A stretch of 64,000 nt of DNA from Salinihabitans flavidus (lineage in GTDB: Bacteria; Pseudomonadota; Alphaproteobacteria; Rhodobacterales; Rhodobacteraceae): NCBI RefSeq assembly GCF_900110425.1, contig NZ_FODS01000003.1, positions 186,001 to 250,000 of the forward strand. Reading direction: 5' to 3'. Position numbers and translations under genes: made by a program. Within the stretch, counting starts at the first letter, position 1. Every line of letters starts with the position of its first letter. A model generated the notes under the pieces. That model saw only the letters and a list, made by a program, of their open reading frames with translations. It was not told the DNA's origin and did not search any database. Shown here piece by piece: positions 1 through 8,421 of this stretch.

Positions 1-194
1 CGGTTGCCGCCGTAATCGACGAAGGCCGCCTGAAGCGACGGTTCGACCCGCGTTACCTTTGCGAGATAGATATTGCCAGCAAGCTGGCGCTTGTTTTCGG
101 ATTCAAAATCAAATTCCTCGACTTTGTTTCCATCCACCACAACAACGCGGGTTTCTTCCGCGTGCGTGGCGTCTATGAGCATTTTCTTTGCCAT
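1..194 (-). CDS. rne: Ribonuclease E/G, N-terminal end (partial)
   Basis: The first 64 codons of an RNase E/G family endoribonuclease, which processes rRNA and tRNA and starts mRNA decay; the gene runs off the left edge. The protein begins MAKKMLIDATHAEETRVVVV and continues into KRQLAGNIYLAKVTRVEPSL and QAAFVDYGG, which is the start of the S1 RNA-binding domain typical of RNase E in this family. The ATG at 194 is the only start that gives this N-terminus. It lies downstream of dctD on the same strand but about 440 bases away, with its own likely promoter and a structured leader, so it is probably transcribed independently. The catalytic domain is outside the window. Confidence 0.93.
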   Translation of the reverse strand, partial: MAKKMLIDATHAEETRVVVVDGNKVEEFDFESENKRQLAGNIYLAKVTRVEPSLQAAFVDYGGN

Positions 195-214
195 TTTGTC
201 CGTTTGCACCCGTA

Positions 215-520
215 CGACACCCGCGCCCGGGGGGCGCGAGTGTCGCGTCGGGGTGTCTTGTCAGGGCGAATGATGGCGCGCGGCAGACAGGGCCGCTTGC
301 GGCCTCTGCTCTGACACTCATGTTTTGCGCGCGCTTCATCGCGGTTCTTCTCCGACGCTCGGCCCCTTGCGGGAGCACCGCGCCTGTTGCATGCCCGCCG
401 CTTGCGCGATCCGGGCGACTTTCCGGCCTCATTTTCAAGTAAGGCCTAATCGGTCCGACCGGGCGACCGCGGGGTTTAAGGCCCCGTGCGGTCAGGGTCG
501 GCGAAACTCTTGCGGACCGG
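215..520 (-). promoter_or_regulatory. Structured 5' leader of RNase E mRNA (candidate autoregulatory UTR)
   Basis: The 443 bases between dctD and rne hold no convincing gene but several strong stem-loops. At 448-520 nested arms pair: CGGTCCG with CGGACCG outside, CCGACC with GGTCGG next, and GACCGC plus GGGG with CCCC plus GCGGTC at the apex. A second hairpin lies at 291-304 (GGCCG, loop CTTG, CGGCC). A third at 215-245 pairs CGACA/TGTCG and CGCGCC/GGCGCG just upstream of the rne start. In E. coli a long hairpin-rich rne leader lets RNase E control its own mRNA. The same job here is inference from position and folding, not from sequence identity. Confidence 0.45.
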
Positions 521-549
521 TTCAAATCCACCGGACTCCGTCTTTCTCA

Positions 550-578
550 ACATAAGGCCAGCGCGCGGGCAATTACAA
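550..578 (-). promoter_or_regulatory. Candidate rne promoter
   Basis: On the minus strand a TTGTAA box (573-578) and a TTATGT box (550-555) are separated by 17 bases, a reasonable sigma-70 type promoter. Transcription would start near 543 and give a leader of about 350 nt in front of rne, with the nested stem-loop at 448-520 close to its 5' end. This is by eye only. Confidence 0.35.
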
Positions 579-637
579 TGGGCAAAACCCAAGAAATGGC
601 GCGGTGGAAATATGCAACCATCGCGCGAGCGGAACGT

Positions 638-1972
638 TCAGATATAATCGGAGCGTTGCAGGCCGTATTTGGCCATCTTCTCGTTCAGGGTGCGGCGCGG
701 CAGGCAAAGCTCCTCCATCACGGCAGCGATGGAGCCACGGTGGCGGCGCATCGTGTTGTCGATGAGCATACGTTCGAACGCTTCCACATATTCCTTAAGC
801 GGTTTGCCGTCGGTGGTCATCACGGGCTGCATCTCGTCGTGATCGGACATCAGCAGAGAGGCGATGGTCCCCTCGCCCCTGCGCGATTGCAGCACCGCGC
901 GTTCGGCCAGATTGATGAGTTGGCGCACGTTGCCCGGCCAGGGCGCCTGAAGAAGTTGCGCGGCTTCCTGCGCGCTGACCTTGGGGGCGTCGCAGCCATA
1001 TTCTTCGGCGAATTGCTCTGACATGCGGGTGAAGAGGGTCAGAATATCCTCTCCGCGCTGGCGCAACGGCGGCACGGTGATGCGCAGCGCGGCCAGACGG
1101 TAATACAGATCGGGGCGCAGCGCGTCCTCGCAGGTGCGGTCCTGTTCCTGAAGGTTGCAGATTGCGATGATGCGGGTTTCGGCGGGGGTGCCCTGTTCGT
1201 TGATCACGCTGAGAAGCCGCGCCTGGAGCGTATCGCTCAGAGCCTCGACCCCCTCCAGGACAAGCGTGCCGCCGCGCGCCTCCTCGATGGCGGGAAGCTG
1301 GCTGTCTTCGGGTTGCATCGGTCCGAAAAGCCGCTTGGAAAGCGCCTCTTCTTCCCATGCCGAACAGCTTACCAACACGAATTTCCGTCCCGCGCGGCTT
1401 CCGACCGCATGCAGGGCATGGGCCACCAGCGTCTTGCCCGTGCCGGTTTCCCCGTCGATGAGCACATGGCCGTCGGCCTGTCCGAGATCGAGGATATCCT
1501 CGCGCAGGCGCTGCATCGCCGGGCTGGCGCCGATCAGTTTCTTCATGAGTTGCCCGCCATCAGACAATTCGCGCCGCAACGCGCGGTTGTCGAGGGTCAG
1601 GCGGCGGGCGTTGGCGGCCTTCTTGGCAAGCTGGCTCATCCGGTCGGGGTTGAAGGGTTTCTCAAGAAAATCAAAGGCCCCGATGCGCATCGCCTCCACC
1701 GCAATCGGGACGTCGCCGTGGCCGGTGATCATGATCACCGGCAGCGCGGAATCGCTGCCCATGAGTTTTCTGAGGAACTGTATCCCGTCCATGCCGGGCA
1801 TCTTGATGTCGGAAATGACAATGCCGGGATAATCCGGGCCCAGGGCCTTGAGCGCATCCTCTGCGCTGGCGAAGGTCTCGGTGTCATACCCCGAGAGGGC
1901 GAGCCACTGGCTGATTGACTGACGCATATCCTGTTCGTCGTCGATGATCGCGATTTTCATTGCCTGAGCCAT
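638..1972 (-). CDS. dctD: C4-dicarboxylate transport response regulator DctD (AAA+ type, degenerate)
   Basis: A 444-residue NtrC-family response regulator. The receiver domain (about 5-125) has acidic DDE residues and phospho-acceptor Asp55 in ISDIKMPGMDG. An AAA+ domain (about 145-370) has Walker A GETGTGKT at 174-181, and a Fis-type HTH lies at the C-terminus. It follows dctB with a 14-base gap, so the pair should sense external dicarboxylates and control their uptake genes, which are not in this window. Oddities: the GAFTGA sigma-54 loop is missing (LFGPMQPEDSQ stands there) and the Walker B reads GGTLVLEGVEAL, without the usual Asp-Glu. It therefore probably does not work as a classical sigma-54 activator. 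An in-frame ATG four codons downstream (1960) is an alternative start. Confidence 0.88.
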   Translation of the reverse strand: MAQAMKIAIIDDEQDMRQSISQWLALSGYDTETFASAEDALKALGPDYPGIVISDIKMPGMDGIQFLRKLMGSDSALPVIMITGHGDVPIAVEAMRIGAFDFLEKPFNPDRMSQLAKKAANARRLTLDNRALRRELSDGGQLMKKLIGASPAMQRLREDILDLGQADGHVLIDGETGTGKTLVAHALHAVGSRAGRKFVLVSCSAWEEEALSKRLFGPMQPEDSQLPAIEEARGGTLVLEGVEALSDTLQARLLSVINEQGTPAETRIIAICNLQEQDRTCEDALRPDLYYRLAALRITVPPLRQRGEDILTLFTRMSEQFAEEYGCDAPKVSAQEAAQLLQAPWPGNVRQLINLAERAVLQSRRGEGTIASLLMSDHDEMQPVMTTDGKPLKEYVEAFERMLIDNTMRRHRGSIAAVMEELCLPRRTLNEKMAKYGLQRSDYI

Positions 1973-1986
1973 CTGCGTTCCAATTC

Positions 1987-3750
1987 CTATTCCGCCGCCT
2001 CGATCTCGTCACTCAAGATAGGCAACTGCATCTCGAATACAGCCCCGCCGTCCTGACCGTTTCGCGCGGTCAGCCGCCCGCCAAGGTCGTTCACGATTCC
2101 CGAAGAAATGGCAAGCCCGAGTCCCACGCCTTCACCCGGCTGCTTGGTGGTGTAGAACGGTTCGAACAGGGCATCGAGATTGTCGATGCCCGGCCCGTTG
2201 TCGCGCACCGACAGCGTCGCGGTCTCGCCCGCCGCAAGGATCACCTCGATCTCGGGTTCACGCACTGATTTCGTGGCATCCACCGCGTTGCGCAGCAGGT
2301 TGACCATCACCTGTTCGATGCGCACCCGGTCGCCCATCACCCGCACGGGATGGTCGGGCAGGATACGACTGATGCGAACCTTGCGCTGACGCAATTGCGG
2401 CTCCATCATCGACAGCGCGGAGGCCAGCGCTTCGCCCATGTCAACGGGGTGGAACTCCTCCCCGCCCTTGCGGGCGTAGGATTTGAGCTGCCGGGTGATC
2501 GCCCCCATCCGCTCGATCAGATCGTCGATGCGCTGAAAGCTCGACAGCGCCTCTTCGGGGCGGTTGCGGCGCAGCAGCAGGCGCGCGCCGGCAAGATAGG
2601 TTTTCATCGCCGCCAGCGGCTGGTTCAGCTCATGGCTGACAGCGGCGGACATTTCACCCAGCGCGGCCAGCTTGGAGCTTTGGGCGAGGGACTGCTCGAC
2701 CACCGCAAGGCTGTGTTGCATGCGCTCCCGCTCGGCAATTTCCCGCTGAAGGCGCTGGTTCAAGACGCGCAGGCTTGCCGATTCCCGCTGAAACAACGCC
2801 ATGCGCAGGGCGTTCTTGCGGCTTGAAAAATAGAAGGTGAGCGCAAAGAGAATCGCGAACCCCATGATTTCGAGCGCCAGAACGCTGTTCACCCGTTCGC
2901 GCACGCTGGCATAGGTGGTAAAGGAGGTAATGCCCCATCCGCGAAAGGGGATGCGCGCGCCCATCCGCATCACCGCCTCGCCGCGGATATAGGCGTCGGC
3001 GGGCAGTGCAGTCCAGTCGGCGGTGGCCTGTATCGCACGTTCGATCGCGCCCTGGGCGGGCTGCCGCGCGAGCGCCTCATCCTCGGTCAGGCCGCGCCAG
3101 CGCGGCTCTGTGGCGAGGATGATGATCCCGTCGCTGTTGGTGACATAAACCGCGTCGGAAATCCCCGCCCAGGCGCGTTCGAATTTTTGCAGATCCACCT
3201 CCACCGCGATCACGCCGATGGTGTCACCCTGCGCCTCGATCCGGCGGGAATAGAAAAAGCGATAGCCGGTGCCTTCGGTCGGAATAGCCGAAAAAACAGT
3301 GCTGCTGGCACGCATGGCGTCAACATAGAAGGCGTCCTGAAGGTGATCGGAGCCGAGCCGGTTGCGATCGGTCGCGGCCACGGTGCGCCCATCGGAATCG
3401 AGCAGCATGAGCGACGCGGCGCCGATCTCTTCGACAAAGGAAATGAGCCGGGCGGTGGATTGCGAGAAATCCTCAGAGTTCAATGCTCCGATGAGCGCCG
3501 GGTCTTTCGCCAGAAGCTGCGGCACGATGGCGTTTCGGCTCAACTCTGCCTGAAGGTTTCCGGAATAGAGCGTCAGGCGAAGTTCCGCACGGTTGCGCGT
3601 GGTTTCGGTGAAACGGTCCGTAAGATAGCTATTGGTGATCCAGACAGTGATACCCGCCAGAACGCACAACACCGCCAGCACGGCACGCACACGCCAGCTT
3701 ATCGTGCCCGGCCTCGCGGGAGTCGGGTTCTGGGGGACCACCTCTTTCAT
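1987..3750 (-). CDS. dctB: C4-dicarboxylate sensor histidine kinase DctB
   Basis: A 587-residue membrane sensor kinase. It has an N-terminal membrane segment (about 22-45), a periplasmic double-Cache/PAS-like sensor (about 46-285), a second membrane segment (VLALEIMGFAILFALTFYF), a coiled coil rich in Arg and Glu, then a HisKA domain with the phospho-acceptor in SAAVSHELNQPLAAM and an ATPase domain with NLLRNAVDAT, DNGPGI and GVGLGLAIS. HELNQPLA is the typical DctB-class H-box. It is first in a two-gene operon with dctD and should phosphorylate Asp55 of that regulator. The dicarboxylate ligand is inferred from family and pairing. Confidence 0.9.
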   Translation of the reverse strand: MKEVVPQNPTPARPGTISWRVRAVLAVLCVLAGITVWITNSYLTDRFTETTRNRAELRLTLYSGNLQAELSRNAIVPQLLAKDPALIGALNSEDFSQSTARLISFVEEIGAASLMLLDSDGRTVAATDRNRLGSDHLQDAFYVDAMRASSTVFSAIPTEGTGYRFFYSRRIEAQGDTIGVIAVEVDLQKFERAWAGISDAVYVTNSDGIIILATEPRWRGLTEDEALARQPAQGAIERAIQATADWTALPADAYIRGEAVMRMGARIPFRGWGITSFTTYASVRERVNSVLALEIMGFAILFALTFYFSSRKNALRMALFQRESASLRVLNQRLQREIAERERMQHSLAVVEQSLAQSSKLAALGEMSAAVSHELNQPLAAMKTYLAGARLLLRRNRPEEALSSFQRIDDLIERMGAITRQLKSYARKGGEEFHPVDMGEALASALSMMEPQLRQRKVRISRILPDHPVRVMGDRVRIEQVMVNLLRNAVDATKSVREPEIEVILAAGETATLSVRDNGPGIDNLDALFEPFYTTKQPGEGVGLGLAISSGIVNDLGGRLTARNGQDGGAVFEMQLPILSDEIEAAE

Positions 3751-3786
3751 GGCAAGAGACTACGCCGCCGCCGCGGCATGCTCAAG

Positions 3787-4455
3787 TCACGCCATTGCAA
3801 ACTGACTCGCCAACGCGCGGAACATTGCCGCCCCGTCGCTGCCGCCATGTCCCGCGTCTGCCGCGCGCTCTGGATGCGGCATCATGCCGAGCACCCGGCG
3901 ATTGTCCGACAGAACGCCGGCGATGTCGGCCACGGAGCCATTGGGATTGTCGAGATAGGAAAAGGCGATGCGATCCGCATCGCGCAGCCGCGCGAGCGTG
4001 CCTTCGTCCGCGAAATAGTTGCCATCGTGATGGGCAATCGGGATCATGATCTCCTGCCCGGCCTGATAGCCGGAGGTGAAGGCGCTGTCGGCCGTCTCCA
4101 CCTTCAGACCGACAGTGCGGCAGATGTATTTCAGACCCGCGTTGCGGCGCAGCGCGCCGGGCAGAATTCCGGTTTCGGTCAAAACCTGAAAACCGTTGCA
4201 GATTCCCAGGACATAGCCGCCGCGGCTGGCATGGTCGATCACCGCGCGGCAGATCGGGGAGTTGGCCGCGATGGCGCCACAGCGCAGGTAGTCGCCGAAG
4301 GAAAATCCGCCCGGCACCCCCACGATGTCGATCCCGTCCGGCATGGACGTGTCCTTGTGCCAGACCATATCCACGCTGAAGCCCGCCCGCTCGAAGGCGA
4401 CCTTCAGATCGCGGTCGCAGTTGGAGCCGGGAAAGACGATGACCGCCGCTCTCAT
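3787..4455 (-). CDS. purQ: Phosphoribosylformylglycinamidine synthase subunit PurQ
   Basis: A 222-residue class I glutamine amidotransferase that supplies ammonia to PurL for the fourth step of purine synthesis (FGAR to FGAM). It starts [16 protein letters not shown], carries the nucleophile Cys in LGICNGFQ and the His/Glu pair in MMPHPERA near the C-terminus. The ATG at 4455 overlaps the purS stop as ATGA, so the two are translationally coupled. An open frame extends 19 codons upstream but lies inside purS and is not the start. The separate small PurQ plus PurS matches the alphaproteobacterial three-subunit enzyme; purL is not in the window. Confidence 0.95.
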   Translation of the reverse strand: MRAAVIVFPGSNCDRDLKVAFERAGFSVDMVWHKDTSMPDGIDIVGVPGGFSFGDYLRCGAIAANSPICRAVIDHASRGGYVLGICNGFQVLTETGILPGALRRNAGLKYICRTVGLKVETADSAFTSGYQAGQEIMIPIAHHDGNYFADEGTLARLRDADRIAFSYLDNPNGSVADIAGVLSDNRRVLGMMPHPERAADAGHGGSDGAAMFRALASQFAMA

Positions 4456-4694
4456 TGGGCGATCTCCACCCGGTAGCTTTCGATCACGGTATTGGCGAGC
4501 AGCTTTTCGCACATCTCGGTGACACTCGCCTCAGCCCTTGTTGCATCGGTTTCAGTCAGTTCAAGCTCTATCACCTTGCCCTGACGCACCCCTTCGACGC
4601 CATCAAAGCCAAGCGTGGCGAGCGCGTGGCGCACCGCCTCGCCCTGCGGGTCGAGTACCCCGCTTTTCAGCATCACATAGACCCGTGCCTTCAT
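4452..4694 (-). CDS. purS: Phosphoribosylformylglycinamidine synthase subunit PurS
   Basis: An 80-residue protein starting [20 protein letters not shown], the usual length and opening of PurS. PurS forms a dimer that bridges PurQ and PurL and helps pass ammonia. It follows purC by 82 bases on the same strand and overlaps purQ by four bases, forming purC-purS-purQ. The start at 4694 is chosen over an upstream in-frame ATG at 4721 because family members begin at the MKARV or MKAxV residues. Confidence 0.95.
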   Translation of the reverse strand: MKARVYVMLKSGVLDPQGEAVRHALATLGFDGVEGVRQGKVIELELTETDATRAEASVTEMCEKLLANTVIESYRVEIAQ

Positions 4695-4776
4695 GTCCGT
4701 TCTCTCCGCTCCGGTCATCATGACGGCGGTGCCGCCCCGTTCGTTCCCCGTCCCGCGCCCGAAGGCCGGTGCGGGA

Positions 4777-5538
4777 TCAGTTGATCAGTGTCGGTTTCGA
4801 CATCGGCGTCGTGCCCTTGGGCATCACGCCGAGTCGCCGCGCCACCTCTGCGTAGGCATCGGTCAGGTTGCCAAGATCGCGGCGGAACACGTCCTTGTCG
4901 AGCTTGCGTCCGGTTTCCAGATCCCACAGGCGACAACTGTCGGGGCTGATTTCATCGGCCACGACAAGGCGCTGAAAATCGCCGTCATAAACGCGGCCCA
5001 CCTCGATCTTGAAATCGACGAGCCGGATACCGACGCCGAACATGACCCCCGACATGAAATCGTTGACCCGCAGCGCGAGGCTCAGGATGTCGTCCATGTC
5101 CTGCTGGCTGGCCCAGCCGAAGGCGGCGATATGCTCCTCTGTCACCAGCGGATCGCCGAGCTTGTCGTCCTTGTAGCAGTATTCCACGATCGGGCGGGGA
5201 AGCTGCGTGCCCTCTTCGATGCCGAGCCGCGTTGACAGCGATCCGGCGGCATAGTTGCGCACGATCACTTCCAGCGGGATGATCTCGCAGGCCCGCACAA
5301 GCTGCTCACGCATGTTGAGCCGCTTGAGAAAATGCGTCGGCACGCCGACATTGTTCAGCCCGGTCATGAAATATTCGGACAGGCGGTTGTTGAGCGCGCC
5401 CTTGCCGTCGATCACATCGCGTTTTTCCGCGTTGAAGGCGGTGGCGTCATCCTTGAAATACTGGACAAGAGTGCCGGGCTCCGGTCCTTCATAGAGAATT
5501 TTCGCCTTGCCTTCGTAAATCTTGTTGCGACGCGCCAT
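4777..5538 (-). CDS. purC: SAICAR synthetase (phosphoribosylaminoimidazole-succinocarboxamide synthase)
   Basis: A 253-residue enzyme that joins CAIR and aspartate using ATP in purine synthesis. It shows the family opening [16 protein letters not shown], the motif [11 protein letters not shown] and the segment [10 protein letters not shown]. The ATG at 5538 has a purine-rich AAAGAGA shortly upstream; a longer open frame begins six codons earlier. It is first in the purC-purS-purQ run and is divergent from the zeta inhibitor gene. Confidence 0.96.
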   Translation of the reverse strand: MARRNKIYEGKAKILYEGPEPGTLVQYFKDDATAFNAEKRDVIDGKGALNNRLSEYFMTGLNNVGVPTHFLKRLNMREQLVRACEIIPLEVIVRNYAAGSLSTRLGIEEGTQLPRPIVEYCYKDDKLGDPLVTEEHIAAFGWASQQDMDDILSLALRVNDFMSGVMFGVGIRLVDFKIEVGRVYDGDFQRLVVADEISPDSCRLWDLETGRKLDKDVFRRDLGNLTDAYAEVARRLGVMPKGTTPMSKPTLIN

Positions 5539-5696
5539 CGGGGTCTCTTTCATCAATGCAGGGCTGAGTCCCCGTCAATGGCGTTCTCTTAATCCATGGG
5601 CGGCTTTGTCGCAAGCACGCCTGCCCTCTTGCAGCACGGCCCCCATCCGGGCATATCTGGACCAACCTGAAACGCCTGCAAGGGATACCTGGACAG

Positions 5697-6011
5697 ATGA
5701 ACACCTTCGATGACCGCGAGAAAGCCTTCGAGAACAAGTTCGCCCATGACGAAGAGATGAAGTTCCGGGCGCAGGCCCGCTGCAACAAGCTTCTGGGGCT
5801 GTGGGCCGCGGAGATCCTCGGCAAGACGGGCGAGGAGGCCAATGAATACGCCAAATCGGTGGTGATCGCCGATTTCGAGGAGGCCGGTCACGAGGACGTG
5901 GTGCGCAAGGTCGCGGGCGATCTGGACGGACGCGTGAGCGCCGAGGAGATTCGCGCCAAGATGGCCGAGCTTCTCAAGATCGCCAAGGACCAGCTTCTCA
6001 AGGAAGTCTAG
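5697..6011 (+). CDS. F1-ATPase inhibitor zeta subunit (DUF1476 protein)
   Basis: A 104-residue, charged, mostly helical protein that starts MNTFDDREKAFENKFAHDEE. It matches the DUF1476 family, whose Paracoccus denitrificans member is the zeta subunit that blocks ATP hydrolysis by F1-ATPase. No membrane segment or signal peptide is seen, so it should be cytoplasmic and bind F1. It is divergent from purC and closed by its own intrinsic terminator, so it is probably a single-gene unit. The inhibitory function is taken from the family. Confidence 0.88.
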   Translation: MNTFDDREKAFENKFAHDEEMKFRAQARCNKLLGLWAAEILGKTGEEANEYAKSVVIADFEEAGHEDVVRKVAGDLDGRVSAEEIRAKMAELLKIAKDQLLKEV

Positions 6012-6036
6012 GCGCGAGGCGGCGCGAGACAACGGC

Positions 6037-6061
6037 GCCCGGACCGTTGGTTCGGGCGTTT
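6037..6061 (+). terminator. Intrinsic terminator after the zeta inhibitor gene
   Basis: GCCCGGACC and GGTTCGGGC form a nine-pair stem (one G-U) with a GTT loop, followed by GTTTTG. It begins 25 bases after the stop codon at 6011 and separates this gene from the methyltransferase downstream. Confidence 0.75.
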
Positions 6062-6192
6062 TGCATTGCAAACTCGGGCCGCGATCTCATATTGACCATC
6101 AACAGAGTGACTTTGCGGTGCGCGCGCCGGCATGGCAGAGGGTGTTCACTCGGTCCCCGCCGCTTATCCCACCTCTGAGAGGAGCGCCCTTC

Positions 6193-7218
6193 ATGACCAA
6201 CGCGCTGAGCCGTCTTCTGGACACCCGTGACTGGATCCTGGCCGATGGTGCCACCGGCACCAACCTGTTCAACATGGGGCTTATGTCGGGCGATGCGCCG
6301 GAGTTCTGGAATCTCGATCAGCCCGACAAGATCCGCAAGCTGTACGGCGATGCGGTCGCGGCGGGCAGCGATCTTTTCCTGACCAATTCCTTCGGCGGCA
6401 ATGCCTCCCGGCTCAAGCTGCACGAGGCGCAGGGCCGGGTGCGGGAGCTTAACCGCGCGGCGGCGGAGCTTGGCCGCGAGGTGGCCGACGCGGCGGGCCG
6501 TCCGGTCGTGGTGGCAGGGTCGGTCGGCCCCACCGGCGACATCATGCAGCCGGTCGGAACACTCAGCCACGCCGAAGCGGTGGAGATCTTTCACGAACAG
6601 GCCGAGGGCCTGAAGGAGGGCGGGGTCGATATCCTCTGGCTGGAGACCATCTCGGCGCCCGAGGAATACCGCGCGGCGGCCGAAGCCTTTGCGCTGGCGG
6701 ATATGCCGTGGTGCGGGACGATGAGCTTCGACACCGCCGGACGCACGATGATGGGCGTGACATCCGCCGATATGGTGCAGCTTGTCGAAGGCCTGCCGAA
6801 CCCGCCGATCGCCTTCGGCGCCAATTGCGGCACCGGGGCGGCGGATTTGCTGCGCACGGTTCTGGGCTTTGCCGCGCAGGGCACGGAGCGGCCGCTGATC
6901 GCGAAGGGCAACGCCGGGATTCCGAAATACGAGGACGGGCATATCCACTATGACGGCACCCCGGCGCTCATGGCCGATTACGCGGTGATGGCGCGCGATT
7001 GCGGCGCCACGATCATTGGCGGGTGCTGCGGAACGATGCCGGAGCATCTTGCCGCCATGCGCGAGGCGCTGGAGACGCGGCCCCGCGGGCCGCGCCCGAC
7101 ACTGGAGCAGATCACCGCCGCGCTTGGGGCATTTTCCTCGGCCGGAGATGGCACCGGGGCGGATGCGCGCAGCGCGGCGCCCGAACGCCGCCGGGGCCGC
7201 CGCCGCCCGCGCGCCTGA
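6193..7218 (+). CDS. bmt: Homocysteine S-methyltransferase component (Bmt/split methionine synthase type)
   Basis: A 341-residue zinc-dependent homocysteine S-methyltransferase domain protein. The TIM-barrel fold has LADGATGTNLFNMGL near the start, GANCGTGAADLL in the middle and the zinc cysteine motif IIGGCCGTMPEH near residue 280. The Arg/Ala-rich tail after about 310 is non-conserved. The start at 6193 has AGAGGAG upstream; the longer open frame runs back through the intergenic region. The stand-alone domain, the nearby corrinoid protein at 8586 and known split methionine synthases in Phaeobacter suggest it transfers a methyl group from methylcobalamin to homocysteine. A betaine-homocysteine methyltransferase role is the main alternative. 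Confidence 0.85.
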   Translation: MTNALSRLLDTRDWILADGATGTNLFNMGLMSGDAPEFWNLDQPDKIRKLYGDAVAAGSDLFLTNSFGGNASRLKLHEAQGRVRELNRAAAELGREVADAAGRPVVVAGSVGPTGDIMQPVGTLSHAEAVEIFHEQAEGLKEGGVDILWLETISAPEEYRAAAEAFALADMPWCGTMSFDTAGRTMMGVTSADMVQLVEGLPNPPIAFGANCGTGAADLLRTVLGFAAQGTERPLIAKGNAGIPKYEDGHIHYDGTPALMADYAVMARDCGATIIGGCCGTMPEHLAAMREALETRPRGPRPTLEQITAALGAFSSAGDGTGADARSAAPERRRGRRRPRA

Positions 7219-7267
7219 GAACACAGGCACCCCCGCGCTTGCCATCCTGTCGGGACGCCTCCGGCGG

Positions 7268-7297
7268 GAGTATTTGACGAACAGAGAACGGGTCAGA
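7268..7297 (+). repeat. Short intergenic repeat, copy 1 (GAGTATTTG type)
   Basis: GAGTATTTGacGAACAgAGAAc followed by GGTCAGA lies between the convergent ends of the methyltransferase and radical SAM genes and overlaps the latter's stop codon. It is preceded by CTCCGGCGGGAG, which can form a four-pair stem. A near-identical block is found at 14520-14549. Sequences of this kind are, to my recollection, common after genes in Rhodobacteraceae. Confidence 0.6.
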
Positions 7298-8381
7298 ACA
7301 GCGCAAGCTGATCGCCGCAGGCCAGCGGCGGGGCGAACAGATCGCGGCGCAGTGGCGGCAACGCCTCGGACAGGCCGAGCCGCCGCATGGCGAGGCGAAA
7401 GCGATGCGCGATCATCTGCGCATGGTGTCCCTCGCCGCGCATCCGCTTGCCCCAGTCGGGACTGTAGTCCTGCCCGCCGTGCATCTCCCGCAGGCGGGCC
7501 ATGACGCGGGCCGCGCGGTCCGGACGGTGCGCCTGAAGCCAGTCCTGAAACAGCGGCGAGACCTCGCGCGGCAGGCGCAGCATGATCCAGCTTGCCGCCG
7601 TGGCGCCCGCGTCCCTTGCAGCGGTGAGCAGGCCCTCGATCTCATGGTCGGTGAGCGCGGGCACCACCGGGGCCATCATCACCCGCACCGGCACGCCGGC
7701 CTGCGCGAGCGCGCTGATCGTGGCAAGCCTGCGGGCGGGGGGCGGCACGCGCGGCTCCATCGCGCGGGACAGTCCCGCGTCGAGCGTCGTCACCGAGATC
7801 CCGACATGCGCAAGCCCCTTCGCGGCCATGTCCGACAGGATGTCGAGATCCCGCTCGATCAGCGTGCCCTTGGTCACGATGGCGACCGGATGGTTGAAAT
7901 CGCGCAGGACCTTCAGGCAGTTGCGCGTGATCTCATGGGTCTTTTCCACGGGCTGATAGGGGTCGGTATTGGTGCCGAACGCCATCGGCGCGGGGCGATA
8001 GCGGCGCGCGCGCAACTCCTGTTCCAGCACCTTCGCAATGCCGGGGCGCGCGATCAGGCGGGTTTCGAAATCGAGGCCCGGTGAAAACCCGAGGTAGGCG
8101 TGGCTGGGCCGGGCGAAACAGTAGATGCAGCCATGCTCGCACCCGCGATAGGGATTGACCGAGCGATCGAACGGCACATCGGGAGAGGTGTTGCGCGTGA
8201 TCGCGCTGCGCGGGCGTTCGGTGGTGACGAAGGTGCGGAAGGCGGCACGGTCTTCAGGGCCATCCCATCCGTCATGTGTCTCCTCCCGCACGAGGCGTTC
8301 GAAACGGCCCGAATGATTGCTTTGCGCACCGCGGGCGCGGCGGCGGTTGGTGTCGATCGGGAGGGGATCATGCTCTGACAT
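7293..8381 (-). CDS. PA0069-family radical SAM protein (SplB-like)
   Basis: A radical SAM enzyme of about 362 residues. The iron-sulfur cysteines are in YRGCEHGCIYCFARPSH (CxxxCxxC), and the following FGTNTDPYQPVEK and VTKGTLIERD segments are typical of the PA0069 family, which is distantly related to spore photoproduct lyase. The reaction is unknown. The start is placed at 8381 (MSEHDPLPIDTNRRRARGAQ); a longer frame to 8450 would swallow a perfect LexA-type box at 8394-8408, which supports the shorter form. It is divergent from the corrinoid protein gene and convergent with bmt. LexA control would suggest a DNA-damage link. Confidence 0.85.
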   Translation of the reverse strand: MSEHDPLPIDTNRRRARGAQSNHSGRFERLVREETHDGWDGPEDRAAFRTFVTTERPRSAITRNTSPDVPFDRSVNPYRGCEHGCIYCFARPSHAYLGFSPGLDFETRLIARPGIAKVLEQELRARRYRPAPMAFGTNTDPYQPVEKTHEITRNCLKVLRDFNHPVAIVTKGTLIERDLDILSDMAAKGLAHVGISVTTLDAGLSRAMEPRVPPPARRLATISALAQAGVPVRVMMAPVVPALTDHEIEGLLTAARDAGATAASWIMLRLPREVSPLFQDWLQAHRPDRAARVMARLREMHGGQDYSPDWGKRMRGEGHHAQMIAHRFRLAMRRLGLSEALPPLRRDLFAPPLACGDQLALF

Positions 8382-8393
8382 GGGCAATGTATA

Positions 8394-8408
8394 GAACATA
8401 GAGGGAAC
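8394..8408 (-). promoter_or_regulatory. LexA (SOS) box of the alphaproteobacterial type
   Basis: On the minus strand GTTC-N7-GTTC is perfect (plus strand GAAC 8394-8397, seven bases, GAAC 8405-8408). This direct repeat is the established LexA site of alphaproteobacteria such as Rhodobacter and Caulobacter. It ends 13 bases before the proposed ATG of the radical SAM gene, where bound LexA could block transcription. Confidence 0.7.
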
Positions 8409-8421
8409 ATTCGCAATTTCT

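Noticed and set aside
505-545. tRNA-like 3' end (GGTTCAAATCC followed by ACTCCG)
   Set aside because: The T-arm stem does not pair and no matching 5' acceptor GGAGTCC lies upstream. It is part of the leader hairpins of rne, not a tRNA, tmRNA or attachment site.
6062-6192. SAM or SAH riboswitch upstream of the homocysteine methyltransferase
   Set aside because: I looked for the SAM-II, SAM-V and SAH core motifs in the 130-base leader and did not find them.
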